This document shows positions 22,066 to 29,357 of a stretch of 30,000 nt of DNA, one piece after another. Positions within the stretch are counted from its first letter, which is position 1; every line of letters starts with the position of its first letter. The stretch is taken from assembly GCA_900770605.1 (NCBI GenBank), contig CAAGKS010000040.1:1-30000 (forward strand). The letters are read 5' to 3'. Origin of the DNA: Clostridia bacterium. GTDB lineage: Bacteria > Bacillota > Clostridia > Oscillospirales > CAG-272. The notes under the pieces were generated by a model. That model had not been told where the DNA came from and made no database searches. It saw only the letters and a program-made list of their open reading frames with translations. The position numbers and the translations under genes are program-made.

Positions 22066-22623
22066 ATGAAAAAAGTATTGGCTTTGATCTTGGCACTGAT
22101 ATTTGCGGTCTCGCTTTGTGCTTGTAATAACGGTAAAAACGAGCAGAATAAAAGTGATGATAACGAGTTGCCTTCCAATGAAAGTGCCTCAAAAGCTTTC
22201 CCCGATGACTTTTCATTTGCACTTACGTGGAACGTCTATGGCATTAGCTCCTATGACAGTGAAACGGGAAAATTGGTGAAAACAAGCGATACAGCCAATC
22301 CCGAAGATTATACGACGTATTGTCGGCTTAGCGACAAGGATATGGAATACGTTTACAACCTGATCGCCTCGCTTGACGTGTATTCTTATCCTGACGTATA
22401 TGATCCGCAAGACGGTTTTTTCGAACCGTGTGACACCTTGATTTTAACCGTTCGCGTCAACGGCGAAATCAAAACGATCAAAGCAGAGCATATATCTGAC
22501 TTTAAGCCCGCCAATGACGAAAAAGGGCAGTTCTTTATTGATACCTGTGAAGCTATTTATGATCTGTTGGAATTAACGGAGGAATGGATGGCATTACCCG
22601 ATTATCCAACCTTGTACGAGTAA
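22066..22623 (+). CDS. Lipoprotein of unknown function
   Basis: A 185-residue secreted protein with a lipoprotein signal: positive start MKKVLALILALIFAVSLCACNN, lipobox LCAC with Cys20 as the likely lipidated residue. A Ser/Asn/Asp/Glu-rich linker (about 22-48) precedes a compact domain with ALTWNVYGISSYDSETGKLV and a C-terminal region DTLILTVRVNGEIKTIKAEHI. I do not recognise a family. GGGGGGG lies about eight bases before the ATG. It follows the beta-propeller gene by 22 bases and ends before a terminator, so it is the third gene of the ECF operon and probably sits on the outer face of the membrane with the propeller. Confidence 0.85.
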   Translation: MKKVLALILALIFAVSLCACNNGKNEQNKSDDNELPSNESASKAFPDDFSFALTWNVYGISSYDSETGKLVKTSDTANPEDYTTYCRLSDKDMEYVYNLIASLDVYSYPDVYDPQDGFFEPCDTLILTVRVNGEIKTIKAEHISDFKPANDEKGQFFIDTCEAIYDLLELTEEWMALPDYPTLYE

Positions 22624-22649
22624 GTAAATCGGTAAAATGAAGTATATCT

Positions 22650-22690
22650 ACCCGCCCGATGCGCCTTTGCGCGTCGGGCGGGTATTTTAT
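22650..22690 (+). terminator. Terminator of the ECF operon
   Basis: ACCCGCCCGA (22650-22659) with TCGGGCGGGT (22674-22683), continued by GCGC/GCGC near the loop, followed by TTTT. Very stable stem. Confidence 0.95.
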
Positions 22691-22737
22691 TATTGAAATG
22701 TTTACAAAAAAGTATTGCTAAAAATCTGACAAAGCCC

Positions 22738-22766
22738 TTGATTTATTTTTGCGGAAGTTGTATAAT
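22738..22766 (+). promoter_or_regulatory. Promoter of the comEB-to-dnaC gene run
   Basis: TTGATT (22738-22743) and perfect TATAAT (22761-22766), 17 bases apart. It leaves a leader of about 65 bases before the dCMP deaminase gene. Confidence 0.85.
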
Positions 22767-22837
22767 TAACTATATATATCTAATTTTATTGTCGGGTACT
22801 GTCGCTTGCAGCACTCGGACGTTTTAAGGAGAAGGGT

Positions 22838-23326
22838 ATGGCAAGAATTTCAAAGCACAATTATTATCTCGATATAGCGCAGACGGTTGCCGAGAGGGGA
22901 ACTTGTATGCGCAGACTTTTTGGCGCGATCATAGTAAAGGACGACGTTATCGTTTCCACAGGATATAACGGAGCGCCCCGAGGCAGAAAAAACTGCAACG
23001 ATATAAATTCTTGCGTAAGAGACAGACTTAACATACCTCGCGGTGAGAGATATGAGATGTGCCGCTCCGTTCACGCGGAGGCAAACGCTATTATTGCCGC
23101 TCCCAGAGACAGAATGCTCGGCGCAACACTTTATATGGTGTGTGTTTCTCCCAAGACGGGCGAGATACTTCCCGATACGAATAGCTGTATGATGTGCAAG
23201 CGTCTCGTTATAAACGCGGGTATTTCTACGGTCATCGTCCGTGACACTAAGGACGAGTACAGAATCATAAACGTAAACGATTGGATAGATAACGACGACT
23301 CGCTCAGCGGTCAGTTCGGCTATTGA
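22838..23326 (+). CDS. dCMP deaminase-family protein (ComEB-like)
   Basis: A 162-residue zinc-dependent cytidine/deoxycytidylate deaminase that converts dCMP to dUMP for dTMP synthesis. His79-Ala-Glu81 (HAEAN) and Cys117-x2-Cys120 form the zinc and catalytic site. The second half of the motif reads SCMMC rather than the usual PCxxC, a modest departure. GATGTGxxGAxxVSTGYNG-like N-terminal blocks (FGAIIVKDDVIVSTGYNGAPRG) are intact. AAGGAGAAGG precedes the ATG. First gene of a co-directional run with rimI, tsaD, rex, dnaD and a dnaC-like gene; the gap to rimI is four bases. In B. subtilis the homologue lies in the comE locus, but no competence genes are present here. Confidence 0.93.
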   Translation: MARISKHNYYLDIAQTVAERGTCMRRLFGAIIVKDDVIVSTGYNGAPRGRKNCNDINSCVRDRLNIPRGERYEMCRSVHAEANAIIAAPRDRMLGATLYMVCVSPKTGEILPDTNSCMMCKRLVINAGISTVIVRDTKDEYRIINVNDWIDNDDSLSGQFGY

Positions 23327-23330
23327 TGCC

Positions 23331-23762
23331 ATGCAGATATCAACTCTTGGCAGAGAGCATCTTTCGGGCGTTGCGCAGATCGAGCGCGAGTGCTTTTCTC
23401 AGCCTTGGTCGGAGCAGGCTCTTGAAATACTGCTCGCGGATAACGCCGTTGCGGTGGTCGCCGTGCTTGACGGCGGGGTTGCGGCTTACGCGGGAATGAC
23501 CTGCGTGCTTGACGAGGGGCAGATAACTAACGTTGCAACGCTTCCGTCCTTCCGCCGCCGCGGACTTGCGCGCACCGTGCTTGACGAGCTCGTTGCAAGA
23601 GCGCGTGAGCGCGGAGTTCACTCGATATTTTTGGAGGCGAGGGTTTCCAACACACCCGCGATCTCGCTTTACAAGTCACTCGGCTTTTGTGAGATCGGAA
23701 CTCGCCGCCGCTTTTATTCCGCGCCCGTTGAGGACGCGGTCCTTATGGAACTTAAAATCTAA
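23331..23762 (+). CDS. rimI: [Ribosomal protein bS18]-alanine N-acetyltransferase
   Basis: A 143-residue GNAT acetyltransferase. ECFSQPWSEQAL is typical of RimI, VATLPSFRRRGLARTVLDELV contains the acetyl-CoA-binding R-x2-G-x-A turn, and FLEARVSNTPAISLYKSLGFCEIGTRRRFY is the RimI C-terminal signature. It acetylates the N-terminal alanine of S18, possibly other proteins. It starts four bases after the deaminase stop and has no strong Shine-Dalgarno, so translation is probably coupled. rimI next to tsaD is a widespread pairing; tsaB and tsaE, often in the same cluster, are missing from this window. Confidence 0.93.
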   Translation: MQISTLGREHLSGVAQIERECFSQPWSEQALEILLADNAVAVVAVLDGGVAAYAGMTCVLDEGQITNVATLPSFRRRGLARTVLDELVARARERGVHSIFLEARVSNTPAISLYKSLGFCEIGTRRRFYSAPVEDAVLMELKI

Positions 23763-23782
23763 CTTAACTTCAAGGAGAAGGT

Positions 23783-24790
23783 ATGTATATTCTCGGTATT
23801 GAAAGCTCTTGTGACGAAACCTCTGCGGCTGTTGTCAGCATGGACGGAGAAAAGAGCGAAATACTTTCAAATATAGTGGCGTCGCAGATAGAAACGCACA
23901 GGCTGTACGGCGGGGTAGTACCCGAGATCGCAAGCCGCGCGCATATCGAGGCGATCAGCCGTATCACATACGAGGCGCTTGACACCGCAGGCCTTACCAT
24001 TTCTGATATTGGATGCATTGCGGTCACCACGCACCCCGGACTTATCGGCGCTTTGCTCGTTGGTGTGAACTTTGCCAAGTCCTTGGCATTCGCGCAGGGC
24101 ATACCGCTCGTATCGGTCAATCACGTTAAGGCGCACGTTGCCGCCGCTTATCTTGAATATGACGAGCTTCGTCCGCCCTTTACGGCGCTCGTGGTGTCGG
24201 GTGGACACACATCGATATATTCCGTTGACGATCACGTTACATTTACCGAGATCGGAGCTACACGTGACGATGCGGCAGGAGAGGCGTTTGATAAGATAGG
24301 ACGCGTTATAGGTATGCCGTATCCTGCGGGAGCGGCTATGGATAAGCTCGCTTACGAGGGCGATGCAGGCGCATTCAAGCTTCCGTCACCTGCGCTTGTG
24401 GGAGACACCTTGGACTTTTCATTCAGCGGACTTAAGACCGCTGCTCTCAATATCATAAATAGTGAGCGCCAGAAGGGTGGCGAGCCTGACCACGCCGACC
24501 TTACCGCGTCTTATACGCGAGTGATAGTTGATGCGATAGTCAAGAAGGTATCCTTGGCAATAGATAAGACCGGCACGAAGCGCCTTGTGCTTGCGGGCGG
24601 AGTTGCCGCAAACTCGCATATCAGAGGCGCGCTTGACGAGCTTTGCAAAAAGAAGGGCGTTGAATTCTGTAAGCCTTCGCTCTCGCTTTGCTCGGACAAT
24701 GCGGCTATGGTTGCCGCCGCGGGATATTTTGAGTACGTGGCAGGAAATTTTGCAGATACCGCGCTTAACGCGTCAGCTCTTGACGATTGA
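23783..24790 (+). CDS. tsaD: tRNA N6-adenosine threonylcarbamoyltransferase TsaD
   Basis: A 335-residue Kae1/TsaD ASKHA protein that transfers the threonylcarbamoyl group to A37 of ANN-decoding tRNAs, working with TsaB, TsaC and TsaE. Key features: ILGIESSCDETSAAVV at the N terminus, His114-x3-His118 (NHVKAH) metal site, VVSGGHTSIY, and FDKIGRVIGMPYPAG. AAGGAGAAGG precedes the ATG. Length normal. It overlaps nothing; the stop lies 17 bases before rex. Confidence 0.97.
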   Translation: MYILGIESSCDETSAAVVSMDGEKSEILSNIVASQIETHRLYGGVVPEIASRAHIEAISRITYEALDTAGLTISDIGCIAVTTHPGLIGALLVGVNFAKSLAFAQGIPLVSVNHVKAHVAAAYLEYDELRPPFTALVVSGGHTSIYSVDDHVTFTEIGATRDDAAGEAFDKIGRVIGMPYPAGAAMDKLAYEGDAGAFKLPSPALVGDTLDFSFSGLKTAALNIINSERQKGGEPDHADLTASYTRVIVDAIVKKVSLAIDKTGTKRLVLAGGVAANSHIRGALDELCKKKGVEFCKPSLSLCSDNAAMVAAAGYFEYVAGNFADTALNASALDD

Positions 24791-24807
24791 GGCGGATTGG
24801 AGATATT

Positions 24808-25530
24808 ATGTATAACTTGAACAACGAAAAGGATATTTTTGCCGAGGAAACGATAGACAGGGTAACGAGCATCAATAGCTTCCGCCCCGACGTATCTCCC
24901 GCGGTCATAAAAAGACTGCCCAGATATTTCAGATATCTGCGCGAGATAATCAGAATGGGCAAGACGCGCGTAAGCTCGGCAGAGCTTTCCCGTATGATGA
25001 ACGTCACCGCATCGCAGATAAGACAGGACCTCAACTGCTTCGGCGGCTTCGGTCAGCAGGGATACGGATATAACGTAAATTATCTTTATACCAAAATATG
25101 CGAGATACTTGGTGTGGGCTGCGGATTTCGCGCGGCGGTCATCGGCGCGGGAAATCTTGGACTTGCGCTCGTAAAGAGCACTATGTTTGAAAAGCGTGGA
25201 GTGGACGTCGTTGCTATGTTCGACGTTTCCGAGGATATAGTCGGCAAGACGGTGAACGGCGTTGGCGTCTATAAAATGGAGGAGCTTGAGAGCAAGCTCG
25301 CAGAATTCGGCGTTAATATCGCTATATTGACCTTACCCAAGGAGAATGCCGTTGACGTTGCGATGCGCCTTGGAAACACGGGTGTGAGCGGTATATGGAA
25401 TTTTACGGGTAAGGAAATCGAACTTGATCCTGATAAGGTAGTTGTCGAGAACGTGCATATCGGCGACTCGCTTATGACGCTTTGCTACGAGGTAGCGCAA
25501 AATATGTATCACACGGATAAAAAGGAATAA
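24808..25530 (+). CDS. rex: Redox-sensing transcriptional repressor Rex
   Basis: A 240-residue Rex protein. The N-terminal winged helix (KRLPRYFRYLREIIRMGKTRVSSAELSRMMNVTASQIRQDLNCFGGFGQQGYGYNV) binds TTGTTAA-type operators, and the Rossmann domain (AAVIGAGNLGLAL near residue 112) binds NADH and NAD+. The C-terminal helix (LMTLCYEVAQNMYH) is the domain-swap helix of the dimer. The ATG at 24808 with GGAG upstream is preferred to a TTG at 24787 that overlaps the tsaD stop. In related bacteria Rex represses fermentation and NADH-reoxidation genes when NADH is low. I find no clear Rex box in this window. Confidence 0.95.
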   Translation: MYNLNNEKDIFAEETIDRVTSINSFRPDVSPAVIKRLPRYFRYLREIIRMGKTRVSSAELSRMMNVTASQIRQDLNCFGGFGQQGYGYNVNYLYTKICEILGVGCGFRAAVIGAGNLGLALVKSTMFEKRGVDVVAMFDVSEDIVGKTVNGVGVYKMEELESKLAEFGVNIAILTLPKENAVDVAMRLGNTGVSGIWNFTGKEIELDPDKVVVENVHIGDSLMTLCYEVAQNMYHTDKKE

Positions 25531-25531
25531 G

Positions 25532-26509
25532 ATGGGAAGAACTACTAAGGTTTACATAAATTACGGCAGAGAGACCGATGCCGCGCTGCTTGCGGTAAAG
25601 GGCGCGGACGAGATGGATCTGCGAATACTGTCGGCGATATTTCTGAGCGCCGATGCAGACGGCTGCGCGCACGTATCCGCGCTTGAGCAGGCGCTCGGGC
25701 TTGAATACGCCGATATCGCCGCTTCGGTGAAATATTGGAAGGGCGCGGGCGTTATCAGTATGACTCCGCAGACCGCAGAGGTGTCGGCTGAGCCGAAGGC
25801 ACAAAAGACAGTCCGCAGATGCGGCGTTGAGAGCTATACCACGGACGAGCTCGTTGCAGTGCTCGAGCGTGATGACCGCACGGGATTTATCGATGCCGCG
25901 CAGGTGGCTATCGGCAGAATATTCAATAAGAACGAGGTCGCTAAGCTCATAGGTATCGCGGATCAGCTTGGCTTTGAGGAGGAGGCGGTGCTCGCTATAC
26001 TCTCATATTGCTCGCGCATAGGCAAGGCAAGTCTGGCTTATGCGGAAAAGGTGGCTATCACGTTTTGTGATGAGGAGATATTCACGGCGGAGGAGGTCCA
26101 CGCGCATATCGACGCGCTTGAAAAGCGAAACGATGCTATCGAGATGATAAGATCCTTGTTCGGCTCTCGCGGCAGAGCGCTCTCGGCAACCGAGAAAAAG
26201 CTCTTTACCGCTTGGGTGGAGGAGTACGCCTTTGACTTTGAGATAATACGGCGCGCGTACGATATAACCGTTGATAACACCAACGAGGCAGCGCCTAAGT
26301 ATACGAATAAGATACTCAAAACGTGGCACGAAAAGGGCTTGCGTACGCTCGAGGAGATCGAGGCGCACGAGGAGTCTGAGAAGCTCAAGAGACAGCTTTC
26401 ATCGTCAGCTCCGCGTACACAAAAGAAAAACGCGGGTAAGCTCACGGAAAAGCAGGCAGAGGTCGAGGACTGGTTTGAGCAAAGGCTCAAGCAGAGCTTT
26501 GGTGAATAA
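25532..26509 (+). CDS. DnaD-domain replication initiation protein
   Basis: A 325-residue protein of the DnaD/DnaB_2 family. The N-terminal part (MDLRILSAIFLSADADGCAHVSALEQALGL) resembles the DnaD winged helix. One DnaD-type helical domain lies near residues 103-205 and a second near 215-275 (AFDFEIIRRAYDITVDNTNEAAPKYTNKILKTWHEKGL), so the domain is present twice. The C-terminal tail is charged and ends DWFEQRLKQSF, similar to the DNA-remodelling tail of this family. It helps DnaA load the replicative helicase. It starts two bases after rex and is followed by the dnaC-like loader, which makes a primosome pair. Confidence 0.9.
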   Translation: MGRTTKVYINYGRETDAALLAVKGADEMDLRILSAIFLSADADGCAHVSALEQALGLEYADIAASVKYWKGAGVISMTPQTAEVSAEPKAQKTVRRCGVESYTTDELVAVLERDDRTGFIDAAQVAIGRIFNKNEVAKLIGIADQLGFEEEAVLAILSYCSRIGKASLAYAEKVAITFCDEEIFTAEEVHAHIDALEKRNDAIEMIRSLFGSRGRALSATEKKLFTAWVEEYAFDFEIIRRAYDITVDNTNEAAPKYTNKILKTWHEKGLRTLEEIEAHEESEKLKRQLSSSAPRTQKKNAGKLTEKQAEVEDWFEQRLKQSFGE

Positions 26510-26533
26510 AGCGTTTGAGAGGGAGATTGATTT

Positions 26534-27511
26534 ATGGGATATAACAGAACCGATTATTTTGCGGTCAGGGATCAGTTTTCAAAGAAATATCTGAAGGCGC
26601 GCGAGGTCGCAGAGGAAAGACGCGCGCAGATACACGCCGAGATCCCCGAAATATTTGAGATAGATAAGATACTTTCCAAAACGGGCGTGGATATAATGCG
26701 AGTCATCACGGGCGGCGGCGCAGATACGGCGGAGAAGATCGCAGAGCTTGAGGCGAGAAACGCAGAGCTGATCAAAAAGAGAGAAGAGTTGCTTGTGGAG
26801 CGCGGCTTTGCGGCAAATTATACTGACGTTCAGTATGAGTGCGAGAAGTGCGGAGATACGGGCTACGTTGATACCGTAATGTGCGACTGTATGAAAAAGG
26901 CGCTTATCAAGGCGGGCTACGAGTCCTCAGGCCTTGGCGCGCTTATAGGCAGACAGACCTTTGATAACTTTGAGCTTGGATATTACAGCGAGGCGGACGG
27001 TATGCGCGCAAAGGTAAAGCTTGGCGCGGATATGCTAAAGGAGTTTGCGGATAGCTTTGATAAGGATACTTATAAGAATTTCATTATAATAGGCACGTCC
27101 GGACTTGGCAAGACGCACCTTTCCACGGCCGTTGCACAGAGCGTAATAGACAGAGGCTACGACGTGCTTTACGTCAGCGCGGTGTCTATGATGGGCGACT
27201 TTGAGGAAAAGCGCTTTGGAAACGGCACGAGCATGACCAAGAATAACGACGTTTCGCGTTACTATGACGCCGATCTTCTTATAATCGACGATCTCGGCAC
27301 AGAGGTGGTAAATAAGTTCACTCAGTCGTATTTTTACGAGGTGATCAATTCCAGAATTAACGCGCGCAGATGTACTATAATAAATACTAATCTTGCGCCC
27401 AAGGATATTATGGAGCTTTACACCGAGAGGATCGCAAGCAGAATACTCGGAGAGTATCAGCCGTTGCGCTTCGGCGGAGTTGATATAAGAAAGCAACGCG
27501 TCCTGAGTTGA
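26534..27511 (+). CDS. DnaC/DnaI-like helicase loader ATPase
   Basis: A 325-residue AAA+ ATPase related to DnaC/DnaI. A helical N-terminal region is followed by a Cys4 zinc finger (CEKCGDTGYVDTVMCDC, about residues 103-119), then Walker A GTSGLGKTH (near 187-195), Walker B LLIIDDLG (near 247-254), and the arginine-finger region near SRILGEYQPLRF. The zinc finger is the DnaI-type element that contacts the replicative helicase. GAGGGAG precedes the ATG. It is last in the run starting with the dCMP deaminase gene. No terminator stem with a T-run is seen between it and the gdhA promoter, so some readthrough into gdhA is possible. Confidence 0.92.
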   Translation: MGYNRTDYFAVRDQFSKKYLKAREVAEERRAQIHAEIPEIFEIDKILSKTGVDIMRVITGGGADTAEKIAELEARNAELIKKREELLVERGFAANYTDVQYECEKCGDTGYVDTVMCDCMKKALIKAGYESSGLGALIGRQTFDNFELGYYSEADGMRAKVKLGADMLKEFADSFDKDTYKNFIIIGTSGLGKTHLSTAVAQSVIDRGYDVLYVSAVSMMGDFEEKRFGNGTSMTKNNDVSRYYDADLLIIDDLGTEVVNKFTQSYFYEVINSRINARRCTIINTNLAPKDIMELYTERIASRILGEYQPLRFGGVDIRKQRVLS

Positions 27512-27564
27512 CAATTTTGCAGGAAAAAGTGAAATTTTATTCGTAAAACTTGCATTTTGATATG

Positions 27565-27583
27565 GAAAATATGCTATATTTTC
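27565..27583. repeat. Inverted repeat in the dnaC-gdhA gap
   Basis: GAAAATA (27565-27571) pairs with TATTTTC (27577-27583). The AT-rich 232-base gap 27512-27743 also has two TTCGTAAAA copies (27540-27548 and 27581-27589) and several TTGCA elements, besides the gdhA promoter. No T-run follows, so it is a poor terminator candidate. Confidence 0.4.
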
Positions 27584-27634
27584 GTAAAAAATGACAAAAT
27601 TCGCAATTTTTGCATAAAAATATATCATTTTTTA

Positions 27635-27663
27635 TTGACAGGGCTATTGCATCGTGATATAAT
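27635..27663 (+). promoter_or_regulatory. SigA promoter of gdhA
   Basis: Perfect TTGACA (27635-27640) and perfect TATAAT (27658-27663), 17-base spacer, extended TGA before the -10. It leaves an 80-base leader containing TTTTGCA (27688-27694) and TGCAAAA (27704-27710) as an inverted repeat. Confidence 0.95.
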
Positions 27664-27743
27664 AAAAAGGTCATTTCAGACATATACTTTTGCAGGCTGA
27701 AAATGCAAAATAATTTAGATTTTTAAGAGAGAAGGTACTTAAA

Positions 27744-29096
27744 ATGAGCTTTAAAAACGAATATCTCAATCAGCTTATGGAAAGAGTCGTTAAGAGAAAT
27801 CCTAACGAGCCCGAATTCCACCAGACAGTAAAGGAAGTTCTTGAATCCATCGAGCCCGTTATCGATGCGCGCCCCGATTACATAACCAGCGGCGTTCTCG
27901 AGAGAATGGTAGAGCCCGAGAGAATAATCAAGTTCCGTGTTCCGTGGGTAGATGATAAGGGCGTCGTTCAGGTAAACCGCGGCTTCAGAATCCAGTTCAA
28001 CAGCGCTATCGGTCCTTACAAGGGCGGCTTGCGCTTCCATCCTTCCGTAAACGAGAGCATTATCAAGTTCCTCGGCTTTGAGCAGACCTTTAAGAACTCT
28101 CTCACCTCGCTTCCTATGGGCGGCGGTAAGGGCGGCTCTGACTTTGATCCTCAGGGCAAGTCCGATGCAGAGGTTATGCGCTTCTGCCAGAGCTTTATGA
28201 CAGAGCTTCAGAAATATATCGGCGCAGATACTGACGTTCCTGCAGGTGACATCGGTGTTGGCGCGCGTGAGATCGGTTATCTCTACGGTCAGTACAAGAG
28301 ACTTCGTGACGAGTTCACGGGCGTTCTCACAGGTAAGGGAATACCCTACGGCGGTTCTCTTATTCGTCCTGAGGCAACAGGCTACGGCGCGGTTTATTAC
28401 ACCGTTAATATGCTTGATTACTTCGGCGATTCCGTGAAGGGCAAGACCTTTGCTATATCCGGCTTCGGTAACGTTGCTTGGGGTACTGTAAAGAAGGTCA
28501 ATGAGCTTGGCGGTAAGGTAGTTACCATTTCCGGTCCTGACGGATATATTTACGATCCCGATGGTATTTCTACCGATGAAAAGGTTGACTTTATGCTTGA
28601 GATGCGCGCTTCCTGCCGTAACAGAGTTCAGGACTATGCTGATAAGTTCGGCGTTCAGTTCTTCGCAGGTCAGAAGCCTTGGGGCGTAAAGGCAGACATT
28701 CTTATGCCTTGCGCTACTCAGAACGAGGTAGATATGAAGGAAGCTGAGCAGATCGTTGCAAACGGCGTTAAGTACTACGTTGAGGTCTCCAATATGCCTA
28801 CGACCAATGAGGCAGTTGCATATCTTAAGGCAAACGGCGTTATCGTTGCTCCCTCTAAGGCAGTTAACGCGGGCGGCGTTTCGGTATCCGGTCTTGAAAT
28901 GTCTCAGAACTCCATGAGATACTCTTGGAGCGCTGAGGAGGTTGACGAGAAGCTCAAGGTTATTATGAAGAATATCTTTGACGCGTCCGTTAAGGCAGCT
29001 AACGACTACGGTCTTGGCGACGACCTCGTAGCAGGTGCTAACATCGCAGGCTTCGTTAAGGTCGCAGAGGCTATGAAGGCTCAGGGCGTGGTCTGA
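27744..29096 (+). CDS. gdhA: NADP-type glutamate dehydrogenase
   Basis: A 450-residue hexameric glutamate dehydrogenase interconverting 2-oxoglutarate plus ammonium and glutamate. PYKGGLRFHPSV and PMGGGKGGSDFDP contain the substrate-binding and catalytic lysines (Lys near 128), DVPAGDIGVGAREIGYLYGQYKR and ISGFGNVAWGTVKK (dinucleotide-binding) follow. Length and the RNPNEPEFHQTVKEVLES N terminus match the roughly 450-residue, typically NADP(H)-dependent class; cofactor is inferred from that. AGAGAAGG precedes the ATG. Codon use is more restricted than in neighbouring genes, as in highly expressed genes. It has its own promoter and a strong terminator. Confidence 0.96.
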   Translation: MSFKNEYLNQLMERVVKRNPNEPEFHQTVKEVLESIEPVIDARPDYITSGVLERMVEPERIIKFRVPWVDDKGVVQVNRGFRIQFNSAIGPYKGGLRFHPSVNESIIKFLGFEQTFKNSLTSLPMGGGKGGSDFDPQGKSDAEVMRFCQSFMTELQKYIGADTDVPAGDIGVGAREIGYLYGQYKRLRDEFTGVLTGKGIPYGGSLIRPEATGYGAVYYTVNMLDYFGDSVKGKTFAISGFGNVAWGTVKKVNELGGKVVTISGPDGYIYDPDGISTDEKVDFMLEMRASCRNRVQDYADKFGVQFFAGQKPWGVKADILMPCATQNEVDMKEAEQIVANGVKYYVEVSNMPTTNEAVAYLKANGVIVAPSKAVNAGGVSVSGLEMSQNSMRYSWSAEEVDEKLKVIMKNIFDASVKAANDYGLGDDLVAGANIAGFVKVAEAMKAQGVV

Positions 29097-29126
29097 TAAC
29101 TACGAAAAATGCTTTGAATATAAAGA

Positions 29127-29168
29127 GGCTCTTACGCGGTATCCGCGCAAGAGCCCTTTGTTTTTTGG
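29127..29168 (+). terminator. Terminator of gdhA
   Basis: GGCTCTT (29127-29133) pairs with AAGAGCC (29149-29155), with GCGG/CCGC nearer the loop. It is followed by TTTG and a T-run at 29160-29166. Confidence 0.93.
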
Positions 29169-29265
29169 GTTTCCCCCGGGGACATGGTAAAAATAACTAT
29201 TATGTCCTAAAAAAAATAAAAAATTAGTGCAAATATACAAAATTGATAAAATTTTACCAAACCCC

Positions 29266-29294
29266 TTGCATATTTGCAAAAAAAGAGTTACAAT
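29266..29294 (+). promoter_or_regulatory. Promoter of gap with overlapping dyad
   Basis: TTGCAT (29266-29271) and TACAAT (29289-29294) with 17-base spacing; an overlapping TATAAT lies at 29296-29301. TGCAAATAT (29228-29236) and ATATTTGCA (29270-29278) form an inverted repeat across the -35 region, a possible operator. Confidence 0.75.
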
Positions 29295-29309
29295 ATATAA
29301 TTGATGTAA

Positions 29310-29328
29310 ACTGTTTGTAGAAAACAGT
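29310..29328 (+). promoter_or_regulatory. 5' leader hairpin of gap mRNA
   Basis: ACTGTTT (29310-29316) pairs with AAACAGT (29322-29328) close to the expected 5' end of the transcript. It could stabilise the mRNA. No T-run follows, so it is not a terminator. Confidence 0.45.
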
Positions 29329-29357
29329 AGAAAATTTATTTTTGGAGGACATAAAAA

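Noticed and set aside
22767..22837. Possible structured RNA in the leader of the dCMP deaminase gene
   Set aside because: Only an imperfect stem (GTC...CTG/CAG...GAC) with mismatches is found and no known riboswitch core.
29170..29265. Searched for a Rex box or CggR-type operator before gap
   Set aside because: No TTGTTAA-N4-TTAACAA-like site is present; only the TTGCA dyad was found, which is reported separately.
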